Shown here: in pieces, positions 24,896 to 37,418 of the stretch
Layout: each line of letters starts with the position of its first letter
How positions within the stretch are numbered: the first letter of the stretch is position 1
Assembly: GCA_006937955.1 (NCBI GenBank)
Contig: SSNP01000020.1
Location: 2,356,862-2,420,861, forward strand
DNA length: 64,000 nt
From: Pachypanchax playfairii
Taxonomy: Eukaryota; Chordata; Actinopteri; Cyprinodontiformes; Aplocheilidae
Direction of reading: 5' to 3'
Program-made: the position numbers and the translations under genes
The notes under the pieces: model-generated
The model's database searches: none
Told to the model about the DNA's origin: nothing
The model's input: the letters and a program-made list of their open reading frames with translations, nothing else

Positions 24896-26100
24896 ATACT
24901 AAAATTCTGATAAATATAAACAGATAGAATATCACTGGTGAAGTCCAACCTGCACAGAGAACAAACTCAACTTATTGCTGAGGATTCAGATACAGCTCTT
25001 CTTTTGTTGGTTGTACAAAGACCAGATAACCCACAGACGTGGGCCTGTTGTCTGTTGTGTTCAAGATTATCCAGAAAAGCAGCAGAGAAGCAAATATTTG
25101 TTTCACTGTCTGTTTTACAGTCACAACAGCCATAACAAATGGGTTTAATCCAGATAAGCAACACATTTGACCTGACACAATCCAGTTAGCATGTGTTTGG
25201 AAGAACTCGGCCTCTAACCTGTTTAGAACAACACTAAAATACATAAACTAACCCTGACAAAAGATTTTCCCCCCTCCTACCCCCCATGCTCCTTTCCCCT
25301 CCTCCTCCATCCTTCCATTCCTCTCCTCTCTTGAAGAACGCCACACTCCCACTGCTCTACGGTCCTCTGCAGCCGTGTTAGGAAAATTAGACTGAGAAAC
25401 TGAAGAAATGACAAGCCCCAAGCTGCTGGGAAGAAGTGTCAGAGTGTCTGATGTTGTTTCTTGACCCTGTTTGCAGTAGTTGCAGACAGAAGGATGCACA
25501 CACACCTTTCAGCTGAGACAGGACAGGAGACAGAGAGAGTGTGTGTTTCTGACCCAAGAAATGGCAGGAATGTAGAGAGACAGTGTCAGAACTCATGGAG
25601 GTGAGGGCCCACCATACATCATGTTACACATGCATTAAACTGCATTCACAACCTGGTGTGTCAAAGTACACAGAGACAATCTTTAACATGTAAGACATGA
25701 ACTCTCCTTGGATGGACATTTTAGAGCGACAAGGTGAGTGTTTGGACTGCACAAGTCTGTTTTGAGGGTAAATGGTTACAAACTAAAGGACTCACCCACT
25801 GGAAACACCGAGAGACACTGTGCTGATTGAAGAGCTCAGTTTCCTGCTGTCCCAAAGTCTCACCTCACGACTGCGCATCTACATTCACAAACCAAGAGCA
25901 CTGAGAAATGACATGCAGGTACAACATGCTAACACAAAGGACATACAGACGTGCAAAGATCTGATGGTACATCTCCACATTAAACAAAAAAGCTCTAGTT
26001 TGGTCTCATCGGTCTTTGTGGCTTTTCAACAAGTATTTAGTTTAATTCCAGTCAGTTTTCTGTCAGTAGAGGATCTCTCTCGTGTCATGTTTAGGTATTT
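24896..26100. other. No recognised gene
   Basis: Unique-looking DNA with a C-rich patch near 25268-25325. Nothing exon-like with domain support was found. Confidence 0.5.
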
Positions 26101-26129
26101 GCTTATGTATTTTCTATTTTGCTTTATTT

Positions 26130-26575
26130 ATTGATTTGTTGTACAACACTGTGGTCAGTTGTCATGCTGTATGTTAAAGTGCTCTATAAGTTGACTTGAC
26201 TTGAAATGGTTGGACCTTTCAATCAATCAACTATTACAGAGTATCACAGGGTGCTTAACACATTAATTCACGCAATTTGTGTGACATGGTCTCTTTAAAT
26301 GACATGATTTGAATTCAACAGAGTCTTGTCTGTAATAAGATAAGACTTTATTGATCTCACAGTGCATTAATTCAATAGCTTGATCAACTCTTTAAAAGAG
26401 CACACATTAAATTAAGAAGAAATTTCAATGAAATAATTTTTAAAAAATGTATCTTCCTAGTTTTATTCTTATTCTAATTTGTTTATTGTCGTATTTTCTG
26501 TTTTGCTGTACAGCACTTTGGTCAGCTGTCATGCTGTATGTTAAAGTGCTCTATAAATAAACTTGACTTCGTCTA
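26130..26575 (+). repeat. Two LINE 3'-end copies in direct order
   Basis: Two near-copies of the same tail lie about 370 bp apart: 26140-26205 and 26505-26570. Both read 'gtacA.cact..ggtcag.tg', then 'catgctgtatgttaaagtg' and 'ctctataa', and end in 'acttgactt'. Between them, at 26335-26420, is 'agactttattgatctcaca', another common fish retroposon end. These are 5'-truncated retroposon tails with no coding. Confidence 0.6.
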
Positions 26576-27289
26576 TTGGGCGTGCAGTTCCAATGACACC
26601 CCTCAAGTTTGGCTTGAACAGAGCTGTCTCCCCAAAAACTAATTGACTCAGACACTTCAGTTTCGCACCACTGACTGTTTTCCGCGTCGTCTGCCGGTAC
26701 TGTTGTTTACTTTTTGCTCCCGCGTCCTTGACGCAGAACAGTCACGTATGTCACGTGACATACAGGTCAGATGGAACGCGACATGACGGTTCAGACTGAA
26801 GTCACATGCCAAAAGATCAGCTACATATTGGATTTAGGATCACATGCTGAAGTGGCCTGAGTAGCATTTGAAAAAATCTGATCTGTGTCGTTAGAAAGCT
26901 TTAGCTGGTCCATGTTCAGTGTGGTGCACACAATGATGATAAACTACTCAAGAGCTTTTTTGTTTCCTTTAAACAGGCTGAATGATCAAAGCCCAATGCT
27001 TGGTTCAAAAGAACAATTTTAGATCCAACTAGTGACTGATGAATCATTATAATATCAATATTATTCAACCCAACCCTGAAAAGTCTCAATTCAAATATGG
27101 AGTTACAACAAAAAATCTTTCTCCTCCTTTTTTGTCATCTAAAACTATAATTGTACACAAAAATGTTTTGAAGTCAATGAAATCTGTTTTTTTTATCGAA
27201 TTTAAAAATATGCAACATAAACATACTTTCAATTAATTCTGTTCATTAAAAACTGGTTATCTTCATGTATTTCACAAGTTTATGAGGTT
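26576..27289. other. No recognised gene
   Basis: Contains a GC-richer patch at 26680-26770 with 'gtcacgt...cacgtgac' words, possibly an old repeat, and otherwise AT-rich DNA. No exon was identified. Confidence 0.4.
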
Positions 27290-27598
27290 TAAACATCCTC
27301 AGAGTCTGCAGCTACTTTTAAGAGCAGACTTAAGACTCACCTCTTTAAAGAACACTTTCAGTCTTAATGTAGGATTAATTTATGATTTATGATAGCGATT
27401 TGAGAATTTATCTCTCACAAAAAAAAAAAAAAATTGTTACACTTGATGTATCTGCGTCGGAATTAAACTGGACTCCAAACAGTCCGCCTCCTTATATTTT
27501 TTTCCTTCTCTTTGAATTCTTGCTTGTATGTTCTCTCAATGTAAGTCGCTTTGGATAAAAGCGTCTGCTAAATGACAGTAGTAGTAGTAGTAGTAAAC
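27290..27598 (+). mobile_element. 5'-truncated L2-type LINE, 3' end
   Basis: The start encodes the C-terminal tail of an L2 reverse-transcriptase protein, ATFKSRLKTHLFKEHFQS followed by a stop (about 27308-27367). The 3' end has the widely shared L2 tail 'aagtcgctttggataaaagc' with 'gtctgctaaatgac' and finishes in an AGT trinucleotide run (about 27577-27595). Typical 5' truncation; inactive. Confidence 0.8.
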
Positions 27599-27712
27599 AT
27601 CACTGTGATTTAAATATAAAAATATGATTTCAATAAGTTTAGGAATAACAAACAACGTATATTTTAGGCCCACAACAAATAAAAGCAACATGCTGCGTTT
27701 AAACATTCTCAC

Positions 27713-27796
27713 CATGTCAAAGCCAGTCGTCACTAAGACATCGTCTTTGGCCCACAGGATCCGGGAATCCTTGTTGTTCTGAAAGCTCTTGGCACT
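27713..27796 (-). CDS. coro7: Coronin-type WD40 exon (coro7-like), 84 nt
   Basis: On the minus strand an acceptor (pyrimidine tract ending GTCCCACAG) precedes 84 nt open in one frame, followed by a GTGAGAAT donor. The 28 codons include NNKDSRILW and VLVTTGFDM, matching the part of a coronin propeller where a DSR...W...STGF block precedes the REREVKLWDTR blade strand; that next strand would be in the following exon. It is phase 0 on both sides, as is the exon at 57107-57157, whose sequence joins to it directly. Coronins bind actin or, for coronin-7, act at the Golgi. The DSR motif favours coronin-7 over coronins 1-6, from memory. No other exons of this gene could be found between 1 and 27712. 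Confidence 0.72.
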
Positions 27797-30700
27797 CTGT
27801 GGGACAAAAATATAGAAATATGGATCAATTCTGAACTGACTTCAACCTAATCACTGGGTCCAGTTCAGAGGGAAGAGAAAAATAAACAAAACAAACAACA
27901 ACAAAAAAAAGAGTACAGACAAAATTCCCATGCAGGTGCCTTCCCATCCCTGGGGTTAAACAGAACAGGACTTGTCTCATGAAGAGGATCTGTCTATTGC
28001 TGTTAATGAAGTTTATAAAACTGTAACTACAAGCATACACTCGCTCACGGTGCTGACACTTTTCTTACTTTGTTTCCATGGAGATTATATGTTAAAGAAA
28101 CACAGCCAGGTTGGGTATAATAGGTGGTCTTCAGTAAAAACAACTGGGAGTGTTGAAACGAGGGGAATGACAGTAAAAACAACTAAATCAAGTGCAAAAG
28201 GTCTCGTGTTGGTGCAGGATTTTGTTTGCATTGCTTTTCTATCATCAGAATACACGTGTGTACTTCAATTATCGACAGAAGAAGAAGCTTTCATTCAGAA
28301 TGTCACCCAGTTTCTTTAAAAAGTTGTTATTTATTGGCCATGTCTTTAAAATTACGTATTATTTAATGCTTATCTGTCAGGACAGATAATACTGTCATAC
28401 CTCAGGCTCACAGTCGTTAAATCTACAGCAGAACTTCCCCATAGGATTCTGGGATACAGATGAAATTTCCATGGAACAAGAGTTATTAATCCCTAATCCC
28501 ACTTAGTCTCTACAAATTCTTGTTATCTATTTTTAAAACCACATCAACTTATAGAAACAATCCCAGAAAGCCAGTATCTCACTAAGCAGCACTGCTAGTG
28601 ATAAATTGTCACAAAGGAGCTTCTAAAGTGTCGTGAGAGTTCTTAATTTTTTCTCAGTTGAGTTGTAGGGTCTTATGTCGCAAAAGTTTTGAACACTAGG
28701 AAAATTTAAAAGAAAAAGTTTTCACTCAAGATGGTCACCAAGCCAATGTGCTCGTCTAGAACGCCCCATGAAACCAATCTGTGACTGATTGGAGCTATAA
28801 AAAAAAAATAGAATCTAACATTTCAAATGAGACAAAATTGTGACTAAAACAATGAGGAAGGATTTCAACCAAATGAAGGAATGTTTACAGCACATTACCA
28901 GAAAACGCACACGACATTCACATGAATGTTGCTATTTATTTTCAGCTTTTATTTTCAGGATTTTAACTGAAAACCAATCACCAACAGTCGCAGCCAAGTG
29001 AGATACAGCGTGAATATTAACGGGGGATGAATAAAAATTTATGTATACCACAAATCTTTCTTCTAGGCGCCCGTGCCCCATGAAAAATGTGTGTTCTGCT
29101 TGTAGGTGGTTGAATGACAAAGTCTTTTCTGTAAGTTTATCTGCAGAGTGCGCAGACTGATTGTTGTGTAATCATTAACGTGCCACAGATGATGAATTGT
29201 AAAAACAAATGAGTGGATTTTAAACTGTCTGGATGCACCTTAAATAAGTTTGCGAGTAACTGGGGCCTGATTGTTTGAGCCTGCTGGGTATTTTGATAAA
29301 TCTGGACCTGACCCAAAAGGCTGGAAACATATGCAGAGAGAGAGAAACCAAACTCGATCTGACAGGAGTTCTGCACATCTGTGTACAGAAGAACCAACAA
29401 ACAGGTCTTGTTATTAATAACTCAAACCCCAATTCTTCTTTTTTTTCTGATGTTCCACATTCCAAGCCCGGGGGTTTGAGAATTAAATGCAAAGAAGGAG
29501 AAGCAGGGGATGTGGTTATCTCCGTTTTGCATTAAATGAGCCCTTTATTGCTCTCTAATCCTTCCCAGGTGCTACATATACATGAGGACAATGAATGAGA
29601 CACTGTGTGTTAGTTTCATCCAGATTCAGCAGTTCTGGACAGAAGAAAATAGAGGGATAAAAACAGGGGGCTTCCTACTGTAGCCAGTTGGACCGCTGCT
29701 TGTTTTATTTGTTTTACTGAAAAGGAATTTTACAAGTTCACTCCCTTCTCCACAGGGTGCTATAATAGTATGTTATCCTTCTGAGTACGTGAGGACATAA
29801 AGAGACTCTTTACACTCGTTTAAGGTGAAGGACTCGACACATAAAACTCACGTTCCTGCGGATCCTGTTCAGCGAGTACAAGTGATGAAAGCAGTTTGCT
29901 AAAACTCATTTTACTAAAACACAAGTGTTGAGTTTTAGTTTGCAAATTTACCAAAATGTACTAAATTAATTAAACATGTCCAGTTTGTTTTACAGCAAAA
30001 TACACAACTAATATGTTACTGATGCACAATATTGTGCTAAATTATTTAATCATTCTTTACTTCTTTATATTCTCCTTCTAAAGGGAGTTGATGCTGTTTT
30101 TCTAGATGTGATTAAGTAATAAAATGGAATATTTTAAGATGCCAGCTCTGGACTTCTAAAGTTTGTTAGTCTGAAGAAGTGCAATGAACCAAAATGAGTC
30201 CATAAATGAATGAATGAATGGTAGACAGCACGAGGAGTGACACAAAGAGACTAGCAACACCCGTATCCAACATATGACCATAAATTAGCTAAACAAACAG
30301 CTTTGGGCTCTGGGAAGAAGCACCAGCACACGCTCATGGAAAACATGCAGCTTTCACACCAGAAACATTTGCTCTGAGTCGTAACTGTTTAGTGAATCTA
30401 CTCTGCAACAGCTTGAACACATTAAGTGCATCAGTCCTGCCTTAGAAAGCTGCTATCACTGCTGTGTTTTTGATTTTGTGTCCTTAAAGTTTGGCGCTTC
30501 TTAGATGATAGTTTTGATGATTACTCAGGAAATGCTATCATCCTATTAATAAAGTCTGAGCAGTGGATCGGCATGACTGAATATGGCAAAAAAAAGTGAT
30601 GATGCGGAATTTATTCTGTTTACTCGTGCGCGCTGTTAGCCAGGAACATGAATCAGACTCCACATGTGCTGCTGTTACGTAGACATAAAGCAGTTTCAAA

Positions 30701-31385
30701 TAGTCTGAGATCAACTTGTTCCTAGTTTGGTCCGAACGCCAGAAAATTGTCCTGCCCCTGGATGGAAATCAGCCAGTGGTGCCGGTGATGAACTGCTCAG
30801 TGGCAATGAATTCTCATTCTGTTTATTCCACTCAGACTTCAGCCAACTGCCTCTACTGAATGGACTTAAAAAGGAAAAACAGCCATCAGGTTACCTGCAT
30901 CCGACCGACTGGTAGACTGTAGAATAAAAAATGGTTCTCCATCATGACTGAGCTGTTTATTCCATCCTGGACTTATTATCAACCGTGTCAGTGCTTTGGT
31001 CGGTAGAGTTTTTCCTAAATCCTCCTAATGGATACATCCTTTTGGGAACTCTTCAAGAGCAAGAAAACATCTGTTTAACATACAGATGTCTCATTTAAAA
31101 CTCTGGTACGGATGAAGATGTATCATCCCTTGGAGAGGTGTAGAAGTGCATATTTGATGTTAATGCCAAGTAACACGTTTTTTCAAAGTTGAGAATAATA
31201 AAATGTAATTTGAGCCACTAGTGTGGCCTAAATTTACACATTTATCTGTCTACTACTGGTTTACATATTTAATTTGAAAATATTTTATTAACAGAAATAC
31301 AGTAGTTCCAGAACAGGAGTCTCGGCCTGAGATTTAGGGGGAAAATCCAGGCTTTTTGGAAACATTTGGCACATACATGATTTTT
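27797..31385. other. Intronic DNA, nothing recognised
   Basis: About 3.6 kb without a recognisable transposon end. The segment at 29170-29560 is less AT-biased than its surroundings but has no domain. Small open frames (27825-28389, 28932-29535, 30727-30915) lack support. Confidence 0.5.
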
Positions 31386-31660
31386 TACAGTAGATCAGGA
31401 GGTTGAACAGGTCATCTTGTAACCAGAGGGTCAGCAGCTTGAATCCCTGCTCTGTCCGGAAAAGATAGCTTTGCTGTTGTGTCCTTGGGCAAGACACTTC
31501 ACTCACGCAGCCTGTCTGGCCTCTAATCTGTCAGCTGTGGCTACAATATGTGTGTAGTTTATCACCACTAAACATGTGAGTGTGTGTGTGATGACAAACT
31601 GTAGTGTGAAGCGCTTTGAGTCATCTGACTTGAAAAGTACCAGACAAGTACACCATCAAA
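31386..31660 (+). mobile_element. tRNA-derived SINE
   Basis: A B-box-like GCTTGAATCCC (about 31438-31448) is followed by 'tccttgggcaagacacttca' core sequence and a tail with 'gtgaagcgctttgagtcatc'. Its structure parallels the SINE at 13570-13775 but the head differs, so it is a related or older copy. Confidence 0.65.
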
Positions 31661-32185
31661 TTCACAGTTCCACATAGATTACAAGTTTTCTTGTTTGTGC
31701 TGAAATTTTAATGATCATATGGAAATGTTGTCTTAATATTGCATCATACAACACATGAATCTTCATGATTTTTTTTTTTGTCATTTGTGCATTAGTTTGC
31801 ATGTAAAAATGATTTCTATACCATAAGTGTTGTAGTTTTCCTCTTTGTTGTGAGGCCAAAAGGCCTGAAAATCATTAATAATTACAAAGAACAAAAGTAA
31901 ACAGACCTCAGCCTCTTGTTTTATTTCATATCAAAGGCAAAATCACAGGAAATAAAGTGGAAAATTATTGAACAAGTCATTCTCCATGTGTGTTACAGGT
32001 TCTATATTTTGAGACATGTAATAAAAGAGTAAAAGAAAAAGGGGGTTTTGTATTTGGTTGGTGTGTTTGGGATGAGAGCAGAGCTCAGATTGGTCCCCTA
32101 AAATAAAGAAAGTCTAGTAATAAAAAATGTTACTGACTAAAAACAAAGGGGCAGCAGAGTGGAACAATAAGAAACAAATTGAAAT
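31661..32185. other. No recognised feature
   Basis: AT-rich spacer between a SINE and the solo LTR; nothing recognised. Confidence 0.5.
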
Positions 32186-32190
32186 ACTTG

Positions 32191-32772
32191 TGTTAGGTCT
32201 CGGGGTTTTGTTTCTTTCTGAGAATGATTGTTTGTTACTTCTATAGGGGTTTTGGTTATGTGTTTCCAGATTAGTCTGTGATTTTAAGTTTAGACCTTCC
32301 TGTTCCCTTCTTTGTTTCAGATTCAGCTTGTCGTGTCCATTGTCTCACTGTTCAGAGTTTTATTTTGCCGTTCTCTTCATTTCGGGTTATGCTTTTAATT
32401 TGATGTCAGTGGTACTTCCTGTTTTTCCCCATGTGTAGGTCCTTGACTATGTAGCGCCACTTCCTTTGTGTTTCCTGTATACTCTCCAGGTGTGTCTCGT
32501 TTCTGTGGTTAGTTTTCAGTTGATATTTAAGTAGCGTATTCATGTTCGTTGGTGATCGGTTCTTATGGATTATGGATTATCATCAAATGATTATGTTTGG
32601 GACATTACCTCTGTGTCTGGTTCTTCTGATCATCCTTTCCACAAATGTAAGTTTGTTTTTGCTGCCCGTCAGCTTCTTGTTTTTTCCCCTATTAAAAGTC
32701 TTTACTTAATCTTATCCCTGGTTTCCGTGCTCTTCTGCACTTGAGTCCGCCACTTAAACCCAAATCATAACA
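32191..32772 (+). mobile_element. 582-bp solo LTR
   Basis: It begins TGTTAGG and ends CATAACA, giving the TG...CA ends and a short TGTTA/TAACA inverted repeat of LTRs. A perfect 5-bp duplication ACTTG flanks it (32186-32190 and 32773-32777). A TATA-like 'gatatttaagtagc' lies near 32521 and an ATTAAA polyadenylation-type signal near 32691. No internal gag/pol region remains, so this is a recombined solo LTR. Orientation is set by the TATA and polyA signals. Family not determined. Confidence 0.85.
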
Positions 32773-32777
32773 ACTTG

Positions 32778-34484
32778 AACTTAGCATGAGGAAAAAAAGG
32801 TCCAAATCAAACAATCAGACTCAAAAATTCAACAAAGATGGTTTTCTATCAAACACCATATGCAGGAATCAAACATGTTCTAAGAACAGTTTATAAAAAA
32901 AACAACTTTATTACTCTGATAAATCAGTTTTGACCTTTACTGCACTCACTCCTCCCTAAACTGTGTAAGAAAAGTCCACCAACATTAAATTTCTCAGCAG
33001 ACAGTAAGCTGCATAAAACACGCCATCAATCTCACACCTGTAGCTTCAGACACGTGCAGCTTTGAGCCCAAAGACGTCTTCAGCACTTGATATCTGAAGC
33101 CATAGGATTTGTTTTAGACCGCCCCTTACCTCATCCTACAGCTACTACCACTAAAGGGCATCCAGAGGACACAACATCTGGACCTTGTGAGCATGTTGGC
33201 AAACAGTAATCACTTATATAAATGTAAATAGGACTTCTGTTTTTACAGTCATGCAACAAATCAAGACACATTTGATCAGGGGACAAAAAGGTGGATGGAA
33301 AGAAAGACAAACGGGAGAAGGACCCAAATGTTTTCCATAGAGGTCAAACTGGAGATCCGATTTGAATAACACAGATGGGAAAAAATGGAAAAAGAAATCA
33401 TTTATGACCAAATGAGCACAGGAGGTGTAGGAAATCAGCCACATCTGCTTGAATGGGTGTTTCACATGCACGATAAAGGAAAGGAAATGACTTTACATCT
33501 TGGAAAAGAATACTACCAACACAGGTGTCAGCTTCAATGAAGTGGAAAACATTTTTCAGGCCATTAAGTAATCATAAAGTAGGTCTAACAGTGACAAAAA
33601 GAGAGGATCAAACAGAATAAGAAGAAACGGATGAAGACATCGCTGGCTGAGATGATGTAAATCAGCCAGAGAGCGAGGTTAAAGACAGGTTAAACACTTT
33701 GCAGGCTGAGACGCAGAAAATACCAGACAACAGTCTGGTCAATTATAGTTTTATAGGTCTATTAAATATCCTTTTTCAATATAAACAAATGAAGATCACT
33801 ACTTCTCCTTCTACGTTCCTCCTTCAGCTATTTAACATCTGAACTCCAACAGACGGCGTCCACATCTGTGTCATTGGAAGAGAATGTTTTCTCAACCACC
33901 AGGATGAATATCAGGTGTCCGTGTGTACATATGGGAACTATCACAGCCTCTATCTCTACAACCGACTCTCATTTAGACCGTCTTTCCACTGTTCTGCAGC
34001 TCAGCTGCGGCTTCGATGTTTTAAGTGTGTGAAATTATCTGATTATTTTTTAAACTTCTTCCAGTCTGTTGTTTTGACAGACTCTGGTCAAGATCTCGTA
34101 TGCTTCTTGTTTCAATATCTGGCTTCTCAGAAACATAGCTGTTGTGACTGTAGCCACGGGATGCTAAAGCTTTGTTTGATTTTCAAGTTCATCAGGATTC
34201 AATCAGGCTTTTTTTGGTCCTAATTTTCTTTCTTTCCAAAAGTTACGAAGGTTTTTCACTGGACTGTGATCACTGGTGACTAGTTGGAGATGCAAAATTA
34301 TGAGAAAATGTGCAAATGTTCAGCTGGAATTAGTGGTAAAGTGGTATGTGAGACACTTTTGCACTAAGATTATAGATAGATAGGTCCACTTGGAACATAT
34401 TGATGATATGCAAGAACAAAGTCCTGTGTCTCTCAAATGTTTCAGGATATTTTGGAGACTCCTGTGTGAAAAGTGTTTTTTTAA
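32778..34484. other. Intronic DNA, nothing recognised
   Basis: No transposon ends or exon-like segments recognised. The open frames at 33214-33471 and 33915-34223 have no known domain. Confidence 0.5.
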
Positions 34485-35020
34485 GGCAACTCTTTTATCC
34501 TTGAGGATGTTTTGCTTCTCATAGAAGGAGTTTCATCAGTTCAAAATAAAAACTGCAGTTTCCAGCTGTTAAGCTGTCGCGAGTAGATCACCCCCTTTCT
34601 TCCTGCTGACGATCATTAGTGTCTTTGTTGAACTTGTTTTCATGTGAGATGTTTCGGTCACATGCCTGAAAGTGTGAATTGTTTTGAAACTGTCAGGAGA
34701 TTCAATTTAAAACTGGATTTTTAAGAGTTGGAATCTGAGAATCCTACATTTAGATGCTTCTGTTACTCCACCTCAATCATCGATCTTTGTCCAAAATGTG
34801 ACATTGCTGTCTTTAAAGACTGTCTCTTGTCCTATGTGGACTGTAGCAACTGGCTCACCCATGCTGTGCCATGCGTTTGTTTTTCCTCCTATATAAGATC
34901 TGAACATTGCATTCAGTGTTCAGATCTTTATATTCCTGATTTCTTTTAAACTTTGTACTTTCCATTTTGAACTTACGAAGCTCCTCAGATGAGAAGTGAA
35001 ACATCTTCAAGGCTCAAACA
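34485..35020. repeat. Inverted-repeat-bounded interspersed element
   Basis: The left border contains 'ccttgaggatgttttgcttc' followed by 'tcatagaaggagtttcatc'. The right border contains 'gaagctcctcagatgagaag' followed by 'tgaaacatcttcaagg', its approximate reverse complement. These words are common in fish genomes. An internal hairpin (11-bp perfect stem AGATCTGAACA, 10-base loop) occupies 34896-34927. Class undetermined. Confidence 0.5.
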
Positions 35021-35194
35021 TAAAAGTCCAGTTGTCTGTTTAACCTGCTAGGATTACCATGACCAGGACTTCACCAGCATATTTTTTATGAACTTCAACA
35101 GTTGCAGCTCAGTAAGATACTTTTTTAGATTCAACTCGATTGCCCGACACCACATCACACAACTTTAGCTGCAGCTCAGATCATTTTTCTCAGC

Positions 35195-35530
35195 TGCACA
35201 GTGGTGAACTTGGTTAGTACACTGTGGCCTTGCAGCAGGAAGGTCCTGGGTTCAAATCACATCTGGAACCTTTCTGTATGGAGTTTGAATGTTCTCCTTT
35301 AGTATATGTGGATTTTCTCCAGGTTCTACAGTTTCTTCCCTCCAAAAAAGACCCCTGTTGGGTCTACTGGTGATTATAAACTGGTTCTAGGTGTGGATGG
35401 TTGTTCATGGCTGCATGACAGACTGGTGACCCGTCCGGATTGAACTCCGCGTCTCACCCAATGATCTGCTGGGCGTAAACGTCAGCCCCATGTGACCCCA
35501 GACCGGATCAAACTGGGACAGAACATGGAT
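35195..35530 (+). mobile_element. tRNA-derived SINE, plus strand
   Basis: The pol III promoter-like head has an A-box-like TGGTTAGTAC (35211-35220) and B box GGGTTCAAATC (35248-35258). The body matches the abundant fish repeat with 'gtatggagtttgaatgttct', 'ggtgacccgtccgg' and 'cgcgtctcacccaatg'. A minus-strand relative lies at 59206-59518. Confidence 0.75.
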
Positions 35531-37414
35531 GAATATCAGTTTAGTTTTGCCTGCTTTAAACTGTCGATTGATGTTGCAGCTCTGTTTCCTTTTAATTCAG
35601 CTCTTCTAATCAATAACTGATGCCTCGCAGCTTTCATCACCCAAATATAGACCCACTCTAAAACTTTCATTCACAGTTAATACGTCTTTCACTAATTACA
35701 GAGTTTTCTTTATCCTGTTCTGTCTTCATGGCTCATTTGGGCTGCATTTTAAGGTCAGGTCTGAATGTGTCCAGTCTAACTCTGACTCTATAGAACAGTC
35801 CAGAAATAGGACATAGTGGGAGGGGGGGGGGGGTCAGGAACAGAAGAGCTGGAAGATGAAAATCAAACCAACCATTAAATGCTTTCATTTCCTCTGTCGC
35901 CTCGTGCTATTTTTTCCTGTTAATTGGAACCATATTTCAATTTGTTCATTTCGCCAGAAAGTCCAGAGGTCACAAACTGTTATTTTATTTATTACCTCTT
36001 CCTATACACACAATCTCTCCTGCAGATGAAAACAAATGCACAAGATGACAAGCTGGACAGGAATGTAATCTAAAGGAACAATAAGTCATTACATTTACAA
36101 CTGCAGCTGTAAAATTATAAGAATGTTAAACAAATACATCTAAACTTTATTTCTAAACTTAACAGATTCCAATTCCCACAGGCAGATTTAGTAGAAAGTC
36201 TTGGAGATCTATTTATTTTTAATTACCACCATACTGCTTTAATATCTCTCCTGCAGTCATTCTTTCCCTGGTCCCCTTTTCTTTGTGTCAGCAAATGAAA
36301 ATCCACATGAGGTAAAATCGAGCTGATGTCAGACAGTGAACACAGATCTCAGGCCCAATCTACTCAGCAGACACCAAGAGGAACCTGCAGATCCTGGGAA
36401 GGGTCTACAGACTGGCTTAAAGGTTTATATATAGCATCCAAATAAAATGGGACAACCAGAAGTCTTTCTCTTTGTCAGTTTCTTCTCTTTTCAATCCTGA
36501 TCTTAGCTTTAATGTGAACAACTATGCAGCACTTACAAAAATGGGGAAAAAACTCATGAAGAAAGTCTTGAATCCTTAGGCATGAGATCAGGAGAGTATT
36601 TCCTGTTTCATCCTACACACTCACCACAGACTATATGCATCTATTATAACCGAGATATGTTGTTAAGAACATCATTAGATTTTTGTTTAAAAAAAAACAT
36701 AATTATAACAGTGAAATTACAAAACCAAATTACACAACAATATTAAGAAAATAAAAACCCAAATCAAAGAAATCTTAAAATCTTGTTCTTCTGCAGAATT
36801 AAACTGCATATGCATCGTCTCATCCTCATGTGTTCCGTATGTGTTCCGTATGTGTTCTGTGACGTGTAAAAGTAACAAAAAGCATGACTTCATAGTGGAC
36901 AACTGACGCTAACACTAAACAAACATTTGTTTGACTTTTCTGTGATTCGTTAACTTATAGATGATTCAATTAGTGCAGACATCATTGATTAATCTCTTGT
37001 AACAACAGCTGGACGCACGGCTGACAGCTTCTGCGCACCAAGGAACATTTTTTGAGACTCGTTAACTTCCTAGCTTGTCCTAACAACTTCACTGTGTTTC
37101 AATGAGGCAAGAAAAATACTGTCTGCCGTACTCAGTTCACACCAAAGAATAAACACTAGGAGAGGCAAAGAAACAAGACACAACTTTTAGAAGGTCACAA
37201 GCAAAAGAAATGTGATAAGTTTTAGAAACAACAACAACAACAAAACAGAACAAGTAAAGAAATAAAGTCGAAAAACGGAAAGGACAGAGTGGATCTATAA
37301 TTGCTGCTTTTATATCATTCCATAAAAGAAAACGGATAACGTTTATCAATAATTTGAATGTTTTGCTTTTCTTCTGAACAGCAAATTTATTATAGTTGTG
37401 CTGTTTTAAATACC
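35531..37414. other. Intronic DNA, nothing recognised
   Basis: Holds a short poly-G run near 35820-35833 and a duplicated 'tatgtgttccg' at 36837-36856. No exon or transposon end was recognised. Confidence 0.5.
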
Positions 37415-37418
37415 TTAA

